A stretch of 64,000 bases of DNA from Paulinella micropora (GCA_009731375.1 BJOX01000059.1:464439-528438); one strand, 5' to 3'; counted from the first letter of the stretch, positions 1 to 10,904 are shown. Translations and numbers: made by a program. Notes: generated by a model from the sequence alone, not told the origin.

Positions 1-271
1 AGTAAGTTAGTAAGTCAGTAGGTAGGTAGGTAAGTAAGTAAGTAAGTAAGTAAGTAAGGACTCGAATGTAGACCATAGATTGCTCAGGCCATGCCACTGG
101 AAAGTAAGTAAGTAAGTTAGTTAGTTAGTAAGTTAGTAAGTTAGTAGGTAGGTAGGTAAGTAAGTAAGTAAGTAAGCCAAGGCTCGGACTTGAATGTAGA
201 CCATACATTGCTCAGGCCATGCCACTGGAAAGTAAGTAAGTTAGTTAGTAAGTTAGTAAGTCAGTAGGTAG

Positions 272-324
<53 letters not shown>

Positions 325-526
325 GAATCGAATGTAGACCATAGATTGCTCAGGCCATGCCACTGGAAAGTATGTAAGTTAGTTAGTAAGTCAGTAAGTC
401 AGTAGGTAGGTAGGTAAGTAAGTAAGTAAGTAAGTAAGTAAGTCAGGAATGTAGACCATAGATTGCTCAGGCCATGCCATTGGAAAGTAAGTAAGTTAGT
501 AAGTTAGTAAGTCAGTAGGTAGGTAG

Positions 527-557
<31 letters not shown>

Positions 558-1000
558 TGTAAGTAAGTAAGGAATCGAATGTAGACCATAGATTGCTCAG
601 GCCATGCCACTGGAAAGTAAGTAAGTTAGTTAGTAAGTAAGTTAGTAGGTAGGTAAGTAAGTAAGTAAGTAAGTAAGTCAAGGATGGAGACCATAGATTG
701 CTCAGGCCATGCCACTGGAAAGTAAGTAAGATAGTAAGTTAGTAAGTTAATAGGTAGGTAGGTAAGTAAGTAAGTAAGTAAGTAAGACAAGACTCGGACT
801 CGAATGTAGACCATAGATTGCTCAGGCCATGCTACTGGAAAGTAAGTAAGTTAGTTAGTAAGTTAGTAAGTTAGTAGGTAGGTAAGTAGGTAGGTAGGTA
901 AGTAAGTAAGTAAGTAAGTAAGGCAAGGCTCGGACTCGAATGTAGACCATACATTGCTCAGGTCATGCCACTGGAAAGTAACTAAGTTATTTAGTAAGTT
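1..1000. repeat. Punctuated GTAA minisatellite, about 105-138 bp per unit
   Basis: Blocks of (GTAA)n with GGTA and TTAG variants alternate with a conserved core of about 45 bp that contains TAGACCATAGATTGCTCAGG. The core recurs with its GCTCAGG at about 82, 210, 348, 465, 595, 700, 820 and 956, so the period is 105-138 bp and varies with array length. A diverged ninth core lies near 1359. It is a variable-length tandem repeat; no coding capacity is seen. Confidence 0.9.
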
Positions 1001-1336
1001 AGTAATTTGGTAGGTAGGTAAGTAAGTAAGTAAGTAAGTCAGTCAGTCAGTAAGTCAGTAAGTCAGTAAGTCAGTTAAGGTAAGTAAGTAAACAAGTAAG
1101 TAAGTTAGGTAAGCAAGTAAGTATGTAAGTTAGGTAAGTAAGTAAGTAAGTAAGTTAAGTAAGTAAAGGCACGGGTAGGTAAGTATGTAAGTTAGGTAAG
1201 TAAGTAAGTAAGTAAGTAAGTTAGGTAAGTAAGTAATTAAGTAAAGGCACGGGTAGGTAAGTAAGTAAGTAGGTAAGTAAGTAGATAAGTAAGTAGGTAA
1301 GGTAGGTAAGTAAGTAAGTATAGTAGGTAAGTAAGT
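1001..1336. repeat. (GTAA)n tetranucleotide array with a GGCACGGGTAGGTAAGT sub-repeat
   Basis: GTAA/GTCA/GGTA tetranucleotides. A longer direct repeat with AAAGGCACGGGTAGGTAAGT occurs at about 1165 and 1243. Confidence 0.85.
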
Positions 1337-1374
1337 AAGCGAATGCAGAACACAAGTTGCTCAGGCCATGCGAC

Positions 1375-1715
1375 TGACAAGGGGACAACAAAGGTAGTAG
1401 TTGAGGCAGGACATGGACAAGAAGGCAGGCAGTAGTGATACAGTAAACGGGACAAAAAGGCAGCAGTGAGTCACTTGATTGACAAAAAGACAGTAGCGAG
1501 GCAGTAAACGGGGCAAAAATGCAGTAGAGGCAGTAAACGGGACACAAAAAAAGGCAGTAGTCAGAAACTAGATGGGCAAAAAGGTAACAGTGAGGCAGTA
1601 AAGGGACAAAAAAGGAAGTAGTGAGGCAATATATGGACAAAAAGGAAGTAGTGAGGCAGTAAACGGGACAAAAAGGCAGTAGTGAGGCAGTAAGCAAGGA
1701 CGGAAAAGGCGATAT
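1375..1715. repeat. Degenerate minisatellite of about 30 bp
   Basis: About ten degenerate tandem units built on GGCAGTAGTGAGG and CAGTAAACGGGACAAAAA. A piece of the same family lies in reverse orientation at 9345-9430. The next 85 bases (1716-1800) look single-copy and hold no recognisable gene. Confidence 0.8.
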
Positions 1716-1814
1716 GATTTCACTCAATTCAAAGTGTTACCTTGAAAGTATGCGCTGTTCGCAACAGTGAGGGACTTAAAGGTACCCCAGTTGGAGCCAT
1801 CAGAAGAGGTCTGG

Positions 1815-2110
1815 TAGATAGGTAGGTAGGTAGGTAGGTAGGTGGGTAGGTAGGTAGGTAGGTAGGTTAATAGGTAGGTAGGTAGGTAGGTAGGTAGAAT
1901 AGGTAGGTAGGTGGGTAGGTAGATAGGTAGGTAGGTAGATAGGTAGGTAGGTAGGTAGGTAGGTAGGTAGGTAGATAGGTAGGTAGATAGGTAGATAGGT
2001 AGGTAGGTAGGTAGGTAGATAGATAGATAGGTAGGTAGGTAGGTAGATAGGTAGGTAGGTAGGTAGGTAGGTAGGTAGATAGGTAGGTAGGTAGATAGGT
2101 AGAAAGATAT
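1815..2110. repeat. (GGTA)n/(GATA)n array
   Basis: GGTA and GATA tetranucleotides interspersed. The array ends in a short unique AT-rich link at 2110-2157. Confidence 0.9.
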
Positions 2111-2157
2111 GTGGAATGATAGGTAAAGAAGTTAGATAATTTTTATGAGTATAATAA

Positions 2158-2163
2158 TAATAC

Positions 2164-2229
<66 letters not shown>

Positions 2230-2257
2230 TAATAATAATAATAATAATAGTAATAAT
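2158..2257. repeat. (AAT)n microsatellite abutting a SINE
   Basis: AAT triplets that run directly into the SINE end at 2258. On the minus strand this is the (ATT)n tail of that SINE. Confidence 0.9.
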
Positions 2258-2527
2258 AGTGCTTCTCTGTCAATGGCTGATGCATTTCTGCACATGCGCC
2301 TCCATCGTCTCACCCGTGAGGGGAGTACGAAGAATTGACGATAAGCTCTAATGACACCCCCGCAAGGGCAGTTCCAACACTTCCAGACGGGCCGGTATGT
2401 TCAATGAAAATACTGGTCCAGAAATAGACCGGTATGTTCAATGAAAATACTGGTGGCACCGACGGGAATCGAACTGGCGACAGGGCCCAGATGGTAGAAC
2501 TTGACCACTGGGCTATCACGGTGTCCA
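2258..2527 (-). mobile_element. tRNA-derived SINE, copy 1
   Basis: Read on the minus strand, the element starts with a tRNA-like head of about 73 nt, continues with an unrelated body, and ends in GAAGCACT followed by (ATT)n. That is the layout of a tRNA-derived SINE. The body holds a direct repeat of about 25 bp containing GTATGTTCAATGAAAATACT. A second copy lies at 2853-3120 and a tail fragment at 56298. SINEs are non-autonomous and are mobilised by a LINE reverse transcriptase; the partner is not proven here. The tail type is shared with the 493-bp unit at 4581. Confidence 0.85.
2455..2527 (-). promoter_or_regulatory. tRNA-like head with internal Pol III box A and box B (SINE copy 1)
   Basis: On the minus strand TAGCCCAGTGG fits box A and AGTTCGATTCC fits box B. 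The outer heptamers GACACCG and CGGTGCC pair like an acceptor stem with one mismatch. No sound anticodon arm could be folded, so this is a SINE promoter rather than a tRNA gene. Confidence 0.75.
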
Positions 2528-2528
2528 A

Positions 2529-2605
<77 letters not shown>

Positions 2606-2613
2606 TGATAATG

Positions 2614-2682
<69 letters not shown>

Positions 2683-2754
2683 TCAATGATGGTGATGATG
2701 ATGATGATGATGATGATAAAAATAATAATAATAATGATAATAATGATAATAATG

Positions 2755-2794
<40 letters not shown>

Positions 2795-2813
2795 TAATAA
2801 TAACAATAATAAC

Positions 2814-2852
<39 letters not shown>
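2528..2852. repeat. (AAT)n array with a GAT-rich centre
   Basis: AAT triplets with a (GAT)n stretch near 2690-2716 and some AAC variants. The array separates two SINE copies, so both sides of each SINE are AAT. Confidence 0.95.
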
Positions 2853-2853
<1 letters not shown>

Positions 2854-3119
2854 GTGCTTCTCTGTCAATGGCTGATGCATTTCTGCATATGTGCCTCCAT
2901 CGTCTCACCCGTGAGGGGAGTACGAAGAATTGACGATAAGCTCTAATGACACCCCCGCAAGGGCAGTTCCAACACTTCCAGACGGGCCGGTATGTTCAAT
3001 GAAAATACTGGTCCAGACGGATCGGTATGTTCAATGAAAATACTGGTGGCACCGACGGGAATCGAACTGGCGACAGGGCCCAGATGGTAGAACTTGACCA
3101 CTGGGCTATCACGGTGTCC

Positions 3120-3120
<1 letters not shown>
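2853..3120 (-). mobile_element. tRNA-derived SINE, copy 2
   Basis: Nearly identical to copy 1 over its whole length, with small changes in the body (about 3013-3022). The tRNA-like head, with box A and box B, spans about 3048-3120 on the minus strand. AAT repeats flank it on both sides. The near identity and close spacing fit either a recent segmental duplication of SINE plus array, or insertion into an existing AAT array. Confidence 0.85.
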
Positions 3121-3161
<41 letters not shown>

Positions 3162-3163
3162 TA
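3121..3163. repeat. (AAT)n
   Basis: Short AAT run immediately after SINE copy 2. Confidence 0.9.
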
Positions 3164-3590
3164 GGCGCTGCGCCAACACCTGAAAAAAAATTGTTTATCG
3201 GTGCGCTTCGCGCACCAAACCCCGCCAGCCCCACTTCTTATCACTTTTTGGAGAGTCCCCGGACCCGCCCCCCCTCCTCACGCCTCCTTTCCCTTCGACA
3301 GGGTACGTTGAATCGCCGGAGGTGCCGCAAAGGGCGCCTGGTGGCAAAAAACCTCAACTTTTCAGGTGTGTGCCAACCGCGACCAGAACGGGTACGTACA
3401 GTCGCAGGGCTCCCCCGGACCCCCCTTTTGGGCGCCTGGTGGCAAAAAACCTCAATTTTCTGGTGTGGGTGCCACCCGCGACCAGAACGGGTACGTACAA
3501 TCGCCGGGCTGGGGTTCCCGGGGGAAGGGCCCCCCGGACCCCCCCTGCCCCGTCGACAGGGTACGTTCAATTGCCGGAGGCACCGGCAAG
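3164..3590. repeat. GC-rich segment with about 98-bp internal repeats
   Basis: GGGCGCCTGGTGGCAAAAAA occurs at 3332 and again near 3430. Both are followed by CGACCAGAACGGGTACGTAC with small changes, so this is a partial tandem duplication. Overlapping frames are open across it, but the three frames are equally repetitive and no protein family is recognisable. Much more GC-rich than its surroundings. Confidence 0.65.
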
Positions 3591-4315
3591 TACTGCCAAA
3601 GAACAAGGAAATTTGGCATTCAGGACACTCCCATCACGCAAATATTTGCGTGAATTCCAAAAAAATTGAACCAGCATCAAGATCGAGTCTGGGGCTAACC
3701 ACCCTGCCAATATGAGCTCCCAACTCCTCCTGGTTCACACAAACCATGATTTATTCCGATGGGAGGTGCACAAAAAGGCCCCAAAAAAAAAGGAAATTTG
3801 GCATTCAGGACACTCCCCTAACGCAAATATTTGCGTGAATTTCAAAAAAAGTTATACCAGCATCAACATCGAGTCTGGGGCTAGACACCCTGGCAATATG
3901 AGCACCCAACTCCTCCTGATTCACACAAACCATGATTTATTCCGACGAGGGTGCAGAAAATGGGCTAAAAAAAAAACAAGGTATTTTCGCATTCAGGACA
4001 CTCCCCTAACGCAAATATTAGCATGAATTCCAAAGAAATATATCAGAATCAACATCGAGTCTGGGGCTAGCCACCCTGCAAATATAAGCTCCAATTCCTC
4101 CTGGTTCACACAAACCATTAGTTATTCCGATTGGGGTGAAAAAAAACAAGGAATTTTGGCTTGCAGGACACTCCCCTAACGCAAATATTTGCGTGAATTC
4201 CCAAAAAAAATCATATCAGCATCAATATCGAGTCTGAAGTTAACCACCCTGCAAATATGAGCTCCGAACTCCTCCTCTTTCCCACACACCATGATTTATT
4301 CCGACAAGGGTGCGA
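3591..4315. repeat. Satellite of about 170-188 bp, four tandem monomers
   Basis: GGAAATTTGGCATTCAGGAC or a close variant starts monomers at about 3607, 3792, 3980 and 4150. Each monomer carries TCGAGTCTGGGGCTA-like and GAGCTCCAACTCCTCCTGGT-like segments, and three of four keep the perfect 16-bp palindrome ACGCAAATATTTGCGT. Divergence among monomers is visible, so the array is not freshly amplified. Confidence 0.85.
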
Positions 4316-4330
4316 AAATGCGGGGTGGGA

Positions 4331-4358
4331 GGGGGGGGGGGTGGTACACAATTTTCAT

Positions 4359-4398
<40 letters not shown>

Positions 4399-4411
4399 TT
4401 TNNNNNNNNNN
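4331..4411. other. Poly-G/poly-C tract and 10-N assembly gap
   Basis: A run of G is followed by a 38-base C run (4361-4398) and then exactly ten N (4402-4411), a common placeholder for a gap of unknown size. The homopolymer may be a sequencing or assembly artefact. Confidence 0.8.
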
Positions 4412-4441
4412 AACAATAATAATAATAGTAATAATAATAAC

Positions 4442-4481
<40 letters not shown>

Positions 4482-4487
4482 TATTAT

Positions 4488-4565
<78 letters not shown>

Positions 4566-4578
4566 TATAATAATAATA
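4412..4578. repeat. (AAT)n array
   Basis: AAT triplets running into the first 493-bp unit. Confidence 0.9.
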
Positions 4579-4580
4579 CT

Positions 4581-5073
4581 ATATCTGAGGCGTACTGATG
4601 CAGCTAATGGCATATCCTCAACGGACATAAGCCTCCAATACCCTTGTTCGAGGTCCTCCACCCCCCCGTGTCAGTCTCTCGCCTGATGATCGGGGCCACC
4701 GATGGAGCTCCTGAGGGCAAGACTGCACTAAGCCGAGGTTATTCCGCAGTCCCAGCAACCTCTTGCAAGACGTCACCGAATGTGCAAGTGCATACACCAA
4801 GCGCGGTTGCTAGAGCTGCCTCGAAACCCCACCCATAACAATCTGGTGTCTGCTGGGTCCTGGGCTATCAACCAGCATATGCGGAGTTTAAGATCTTTTA
4901 CGCGCGCAACGACCCTCCTCCCCAGCATCTACCACCAAAGGGTTATGAGTTGGCGTCACAGTTTAACGCCTTGAGGCCATTGGGCTGGAACTCTGTTTAG
5001 CAAGTGTGACTAGGTTTTTTCATCGGGATTTCCCTCAAATATGTCACAGTCAACACTCCAAGGCAGATTTACT
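4581..5073 (-). mobile_element. 493-bp dispersed unit, copy 1 (probable LINE 3' end)
   Basis: The unit is repeated with an exact 493-bp period and again at 55658. On the minus strand it ends in CTCAGATATAGT followed by (ATT)n, the form of a LINE 3' end with a triplet tail. Short minus-strand frames of 60 codons exist, but none shows a recognisable domain. Assignment to a LINE rests only on the tail and the abrupt 5' end. Confidence 0.6.
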
Positions 5074-5566
5074 ATATCTGAGGCGTACTGATGCAGCTAA
5101 TGGCATATCCTCAACGGACATAAGCCTCCAATACCCTTGTTCGAGGTCCTCCACCCCCCCGTGTCAGTCTCTCGCCTGATGATCGGGGCCACCGATGGAG
5201 CTCCTGAGGGCAAGACTGCACTAAGCCGAGGTTATTCCGCAGTCCCAGCAACCTCTTGCAAGACGTCACCGAATGTGCAAGTGCATACACCAAGCGCGGT
5301 TGCTAGAGCTGCCTCGAAACCCCACCCATAACAATCTGGTGTCTGCTGGGTCCTGGGCTATCAACCAGCATATGCGGAGTTTAAGATCTTTTACGCGCGC
5401 AACGACCCTCCTCCCCAGCATCTACCACCAAAGGGTTATGAGTTGGCGTCACAGTTTAACGCCTTGAGGCCATTGGGCTGGAACTCTGTTTAGCAAGTGT
5501 GACTAGGTTTTTTCATCGGGATTTCCCTCAAATATGTCACAGTCAACACTCCAAGGCAGATTTACT
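5074..5566 (-). mobile_element. 493-bp dispersed unit, copy 2 (tandem)
   Basis: Directly abuts copy 1. I found no base differences between the two by eye. Junctions read AGATTTACT then ATATCTGAGG, so the tandem does not include the AAT tail. Confidence 0.75.
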
Positions 5567-5809
5567 ATATCTGAGGCGTACTGATGCAGCTAATGGCATA
5601 TCCTCAACGGACATAAGCCTCCAATACCCTTGTTCGAGGTCCTCCACCCCCCCGTGTCAGTCTCTCGCCTGATGATCGGGGCCACCGATGGAGCTCCTGA
5701 GGGCAAGACTGCACTAAGCCGAGGTTATTCCGCAGTCCCAGCAACCTCTTGCAAGACGTCACCGAATGTGCAAGTGCATACACCAAGCGCGGTTGCTAGA
5801 GCTGCCTCG

Positions 5810-5810
<1 letters not shown>
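5567..5810 (-). mobile_element. 493-bp dispersed unit, partial copy 3
   Basis: Only the first 244 bases of the plus-strand unit are present. The sequence breaks inside GCTGCCTCGA and continues directly as (AAT)n. Confidence 0.75.
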
Positions 5811-5873
<63 letters not shown>

Positions 5874-5936
5874 TAATAATAATAATAATATACTAATAAT
5901 ACTAATACTAATAATACTAATAACAATAACAATAAC

Positions 5937-5975
<39 letters not shown>

Positions 5976-5979
5976 AATG

Positions 5980-6014
<35 letters not shown>

Positions 6015-6033
6015 ACTACTGCTACTACTACTA

Positions 6034-6117
<84 letters not shown>

Positions 6118-6123
6118 GTTATC

Positions 6124-6197
<74 letters not shown>

Positions 6198-6249
6198 TAA
6201 TAATAATAATACTACTAATACTAATACTAATACTAATACCAATAATAAC

Positions 6250-6310
<61 letters not shown>

Positions 6311-6326
6311 GTAATAATAGTAATAC
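5811..6326. repeat. (AAT)n/(ACT)n compound array
   Basis: AAT triplets with an ACT block near 6009-6069 and mixed AAC/ACT variants. A 42-bp unique link (6327-6368) follows. Confidence 0.95.
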
Positions 6327-6368
6327 CTGATACTGATATCCAGTGATAGAAGCCCCACCATCACAATC

Positions 6369-6548
6369 TACATACATACATACATGCATACATGCATACA
6401 TACATACATGCATACCTACATACATACATACGTATATATATACATACGTACGTACGTACATGCATACATACATACACACATCCATACATACATACATACA
6501 TACATACATACATACATACATACGTACGTACGTACATGCATACATACA

Positions 6549-6581
<33 letters not shown>

Positions 6582-6863
6582 TACATACATTACATACTTT
6601 ACATACAATACATACAATACATACAATACATCAATACATACATACATACATACATACATACATACATACATGCGTACGTACATACGTACATACGTACGTA
6701 CAGTATGTACGTACATACATACATACGTACATACATGCATACATGAATACATATATACATTCATGCATACATACCTACATACATATACATACATACATAC
6801 ATACATACATACATGCATACATGCATACATACCTACATACATATACATACATACATACACACA

Positions 6864-6897
<34 letters not shown>

Positions 6898-6935
6898 CAC
6901 ACATACATACATACATAGACATATACATATACATA
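6369..6935. repeat. (TACA)n array with TACG and TGCA variants
   Basis: Uninterrupted tetranucleotide array; all frames are stop-free and give only periodic tetrapeptides. Confidence 0.95.
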
Positions 6936-7127
6936 CCAGGTGCAATGACTCCTACCCCGACGAAGATACATACATACATACATACATACATACATACACA
7001 CATACATACATACATACATACATACATACATACATACATACATACATACATACATAGACATACATATACATACCAGGTGCAATGACTCCTACCCCGACGT
7101 AGATACATACATACATACATACATACA

Positions 7128-7159
<32 letters not shown>

Positions 7160-7200
7160 CAAACCAGGTGCAATGACTCCCACCCCGACGTGGTCCCACG
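6936..7200. repeat. Punctuated TACA array, three cores
   Basis: The core CCAGGTGCAATGACTCCTAC followed by CCCGACG occurs at 6936, 7073 and 7164, separated by (TACA)n. Confidence 0.9.
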
Positions 7201-7218
7201 AGACATTTGCTACGCTAA

Positions 7219-7228
7219 ATAGATAGAC

Positions 7229-7272
<44 letters not shown>

Positions 7273-7388
7273 CGGATAGATAGATCGGATAGATAGATCG
7301 GATAGATAGATAGATAGATAGATAGGTGGATAGATAGGTGGATAGATAGGTAGATAGGTAGATAGATAGGTAGATTAGTAAGTAAGTA
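7219..7388. repeat. (GATA)n array with GATCG variants
   Basis: GATA tetranucleotides with three GATCGGATA interruptions near 7271-7304 and GGTA variants at the end. Confidence 0.9.
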
Positions 7389-7389
7389 G

Positions 7390-7690
7390 GTAAGGACGAG
7401 TTAACCGTGTCGGCCAGGAAATATTTCGGCCAGTGAATTTTTCACCGCAGAATACGTTGTTTTTGCACAAAACTTTGGCTTACAAGACCGTAAGATACGC
7501 TTTTTTTTTTGGGCCGAAATTTGAAATGGCCGAAATTTTTCACTGGTCCTTACCCTACTTTGTGAAATGAAAACCTGACGCCGCAAAAAACGGCTAATTT
7601 CACGCGGATTTTTACACTGGGGAAAATTCCCAGCGAAATAGGCCGTTATCTGCGTCGTCAGGTTTTTATTTCCGTCAGGTTTTTATTGCA
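7390..7690. repeat. Unclassified AT-rich element with inverted repeats
   Basis: A non-simple segment. AAAACCTGACG (about 7569) is inverted as CGTCAGGTTTT (7660 and 7675), and the latter is a tandem of about 16 bp. TTCGGCC and CACTGG motifs recur in both orientations. A related TTTCGGCC-rich stretch lies at 44160. This suggests a small foldback or MITE-like sequence; no coding potential is seen. Confidence 0.45.
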
Positions 7691-7692
7691 CA

Positions 7693-7697
7693 AGTGG

Positions 7698-7730
<33 letters not shown>

Positions 7731-7806
7731 CAAGCGTACGAAAATTGGCCAAGCTAAGTAAGTAAGTAATGTAAGTAAGTAGTGTAAGTAAGTAATGTAA
7801 GTAAGC

Positions 7807-7850
<44 letters not shown>

Positions 7851-7921
7851 GAGTGAGTGAGTAAGTAAGTAAGTAAGTAAGTATGTAATGTAAGTAAGTA
7901 AGTAAGTAAGTAATGTAAGAA

Positions 7922-7955
<34 letters not shown>

Positions 7956-7956
7956 C

Positions 7957-7989
<33 letters not shown>

Positions 7990-8076
7990 GTGTAAGTAAG
8001 TAATGTAAGTAAGTAATGTAAGCGGGTAAGTAAGTAAGTAATGTAAGTAAGTAAGTGATGTAAGTAATGCAAGTAA

Positions 8077-8122
<46 letters not shown>

Positions 8123-8125
8123 GTA

Positions 8126-8160
<35 letters not shown>

Positions 8161-8384
8161 AAAGTAGGTAAGTAAGTAGGTAAGTAAGTAATTTAAGTAA
8201 GTAATGTAAGTAATGTAAGTAATGTCAGTAATGTAAGTAAGTAAGTAATGTAAGTAAGTAATGTAAGTAAGTAAGTAAGTAAGTAAGTAATGTAAGTAAG
8301 TCAGTAAGTAAGTAAGTAAGTAAGTAAATAAGTAATGTAAGTAAGTAAGTAAGTAGGTAAGTAAGTAATGTAATGTAAGTAAGC

Positions 8385-8418
<34 letters not shown>

Positions 8419-8645
8419 TGTAAGTAATGTAATGTAAGTAATGTAAGTAATGTAAGTAATGTAAGTAATGTAAGTAAGTAAGTAAATAAGTAAGTAATGT
8501 AAGTAAGTAAGTAATGTAAGTAATGTAAGTAAAGCAAGTACGTAAGTAAGTAAGTAATGTAAGTAATGTAAGTAATGTAAGTAATGTAAGTAAGTAAGTA
8601 AGTAAGTAAGTAAGCAAGTAAGCAAGTATTGTAAGTAAGTGAGTG

Positions 8646-8678
<33 letters not shown>

Positions 8679-8693
8679 TGTTAGTAAGTACGA

Positions 8694-8727
<34 letters not shown>

Positions 8728-8758
8728 TGTAAGTAAGTAAGTAAGTAAGCAAGTAAGC

Positions 8759-8829
<71 letters not shown>

Positions 8830-8894
8830 TGTTAGTCAGTAAGTACGAAAGTAAGTACGTAAGTAAGTAAGTTATGTAAGTAAGTAAGTAAGTG

Positions 8895-8925
<31 letters not shown>

Positions 8926-9198
8926 GAGTAAGTAAGTAAGTAATGTTAGTCAGTAAGTACGAAAGTAAGTAATGTAAGTAAGTAAGTAATGTAAGTAAGT
9001 AAGTAATGTAAGCAAGTAAGTAAGTAATGTTAGTCAGTAAGTACGAAAGTAAGTAAGTAGAAAAGTAATGTAAGTAAGTAAGTAAGTAAGTAATGTAATG
9101 TAAGTAAATAGGTAAAGTAAGTAAGTAAGTAAGTAATGTAATTAAGTAAGTAAGTAAGTAATGTAAGTAATCTAAGTAATTAAGTAAGGTAAGCAAGC

Positions 9199-9234
<36 letters not shown>

Positions 9235-9345
9235 TAGTAAGTTAGTAAGTAAGTAAGTAAGTAAGTGAGTAAGTAAGTAAGTAAGTGAGTAAGTAAGTAA
9301 GTAAGTATTTAAGTAAGTAGGTAGTAAGTAGGCAAGTAGGTAAGT
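7693..9345. repeat. (GTAA)n array with GTAAT slippage variants
   Basis: About 1.65 kb of GTAA, often phase-shifted by an extra T (GTAATGTAAG). A sub-repeat with GTTAGTCAGTAAGTACGAAA recurs at about 8831, 8944 and 9028. Confidence 0.95.
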
Positions 9346-9459
9346 ACTGCCTTTTCGCCCTGTTTACTGGCTCACTACTGCCTTTTTTCTCCCGACAACT
9401 ACTGCACTGCTGCCTTTATGTCCTTTTGCGCGGCCCGGCGGGCCGCGGTGCACGGTTAC

Positions 9460-9462
<3 letters not shown>
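9346..9462 (-). repeat. Inverted fragment of the 1.4-kb minisatellite
   Basis: CTGCCTTTTCGCCCTGTTTACTGGCTCACTACTG-like sequence matches the reverse complement of units at 1375-1715. A GC-rich tail containing GCGCGGCCCGGCGGGCCGCG follows. Confidence 0.65.
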
Positions 9463-9498
<36 letters not shown>

Positions 9499-9963
9499 CA
9501 AGTTAGTAAATAAATAAGTAAGTAATTAAGTAAGCAAGCAAATAAGCAAGTAGGTAAGTAAGTAAGTAAGTAAGTAAGCAAGTAAGTAAGTAAGTAAGTA
9601 AGCAAGTAAGTAAGTAAGCCCATAAGTAAGTACGTAAGTAAGCAAGCAAGCAAGTAAGCAAGCAAGTAAGTAAGCAAGTAGGCAAGTAGGTAAGTAAGTA
9701 AGTAAGTAAGGAGGTAAGTAAGTAAGTGGGTAAGTAAGTAAGTAAGTAATGTAAGTAAGTAGGTAAGTAAGTAAGCAAGTAAGTAAGTAGGTAAGTAAGT
9801 AAGTAAGTAAGCAAGTAGGTAAGTAAGTAAGTAAGCAAGTAAGTAAGTAAGTTAGGTAAGTAAGTAAGTAGGTAAGTAAGTAGGTAAGTAAGTAGGTAAG
9901 TAAGTAGGTAAGTAAGTAAGTAAGCAAGCACGTAGGTAAGTAAGTAAGTAAGTAAGTAAGTAG

Positions 9964-10005
<42 letters not shown>
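9463..10005. repeat. (GTAA)n array with GCAA and GGTA variants
   Basis: Tetranucleotide array. The next 135 bases (10006-10142) are non-repetitive with no recognisable feature. Confidence 0.95.
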
Positions 10006-10142
10006 CAGGCTACCTGGAATCAAAATACGGAGCTGTAGGAACATACACATCTAAGGTAGCGCTTTTAACGTCGGCTTTCGCGCTGTTTATAACAAACCAT
10101 ACAATACAAGCATGCAGACATATACATACCCATAGTATGTCA

Positions 10143-10251
10143 TGCGGCTTGCCACAAAATTTGACGGGTTTTGCGGGCGAGCCGGGGCCGGGCGCGCCGC
10201 ATATGTAGCTTTATCGGTAACCTGGCCACATTTTGTGGAGGTGACCGATAA
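10143..10251 (+). mobile_element. Two-hairpin element, copy 1 (right arm of hairpin 1 deleted)
   Basis: Shows the left arm of hairpin 1 (TGCGGCTTGCC, then TTTGACGGGTTTTGCGGGC), a GC-rich loop, then GCGCCGCA, but lacks the complementary arm. Hairpin 2 is intact: TTATCGGTAACCTGGCCACA faces TGTGGAGGTGACCGATAA. (TATC)n begins about 20 bases later. Confidence 0.8.
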
Positions 10252-10271
10252 GTTTTATCTATATATCTACA

Positions 10272-10272
10272 G

Positions 10273-10330
<58 letters not shown>

Positions 10331-10376
10331 CCTATCTACCTACATATCTACCTACCTACCTACCTACCTATCTATC

Positions 10377-10460
<84 letters not shown>
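10272..10460. repeat. (TATC)n array
   Basis: TATC with CTAC variants, ending just before the LINE-like 3' sequence. Confidence 0.95.
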
Positions 10461-10461
<1 letters not shown>

Positions 10462-10465
10462 GTAT

Positions 10466-10880
10466 GAGGTTTAGGCCTCATACAATGTCATCATTGTAGC
10501 TTGCGCAAGCTTACGGTGCTCAAAACACTTGGACTAACGGCTTGAACGGCTTCCTTTTCTTTCTCTTCTTCCTTGTCCTCCTCAAGACCCCACTCTCCAT
10601 TTTGCCTTTTTCTTCAAACCCCTTGGAGAAGATTTTGCTCATGTCCACCCTTACGAAGATCCTTCGAGCCTCCTCGAAAAGAAGAGTCCAAAAGTGCACG
10701 TCCATCCGGACTATAAGTCACAACCCGGCATTGTCAACCCGGATTCCACCCACAGTGTTGACGCCGAGACATACTCTCATTTCGTCCAAGAAGTGCCCCG
10801 AAAGAACCAATCGAAAGAAGAAAGCACCTGATTTTGCCATCAACACCAAGCGTATGGAAAGACATTGAAGAAGAACTCCA
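10466..10880 (+). mobile_element. LINE-like 3' region, rearranged copy
   Basis: Starts with the 3' UTR block GAGGTTTAGGCCTCATACAA, which includes the palindrome AGCTTGCGCAAGCT, then a CTTCC-rich stretch shared with 11024 and 19107. Sequence not found elsewhere in the window follows (about 10620-10880), with one plus-strand frame open for about 84 codons; no domain is recognised. The order differs from the intact 3' end at 10930, so this is a rearranged or nested fragment. Confidence 0.55.
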
Positions 10881-10904
10881 ATCCGCCCTCCCTCTCATCC
10901 TCCC

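Noticed and set aside
2455-2527. A genuine tRNA gene
   Set aside because: Box A, box B and an acceptor-like stem are present, but no regular anticodon arm, and the same head is repeated with a SINE body and ATT tail.
3191-3715. 174-codon plus-strand ORF in the GC-rich segment
   Set aside because: It spans two different tandem repeats, has overlapping open frames on both strands, and no recognisable protein similarity.
4618-5896. Repeated 60-88-codon frames on both strands of the 493-bp unit
   Set aside because: They recur only because the unit is duplicated. Overlapping frames on opposite strands are equally long, and no family is recognisable.
5796-7082. Long stop-free frames over tetranucleotide and trinucleotide arrays (also 30149-32379, 26404-27681, 29006-29998 and many others)
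   Set aside because: A 4-bp repeat without stops is open in all three frames, and the predicted peptides are pure periodic tetrapeptides or homopolymers. There is no start context, domain or single favoured frame.
10542-10868. Host gene exon in the single-copy-looking stretch upstream of LINE copy A
   Set aside because: An open stretch of about 84 codons exists, but it lies between two LINE 3' UTR pieces and has no splice or domain evidence. More likely part of the same or a nested element.
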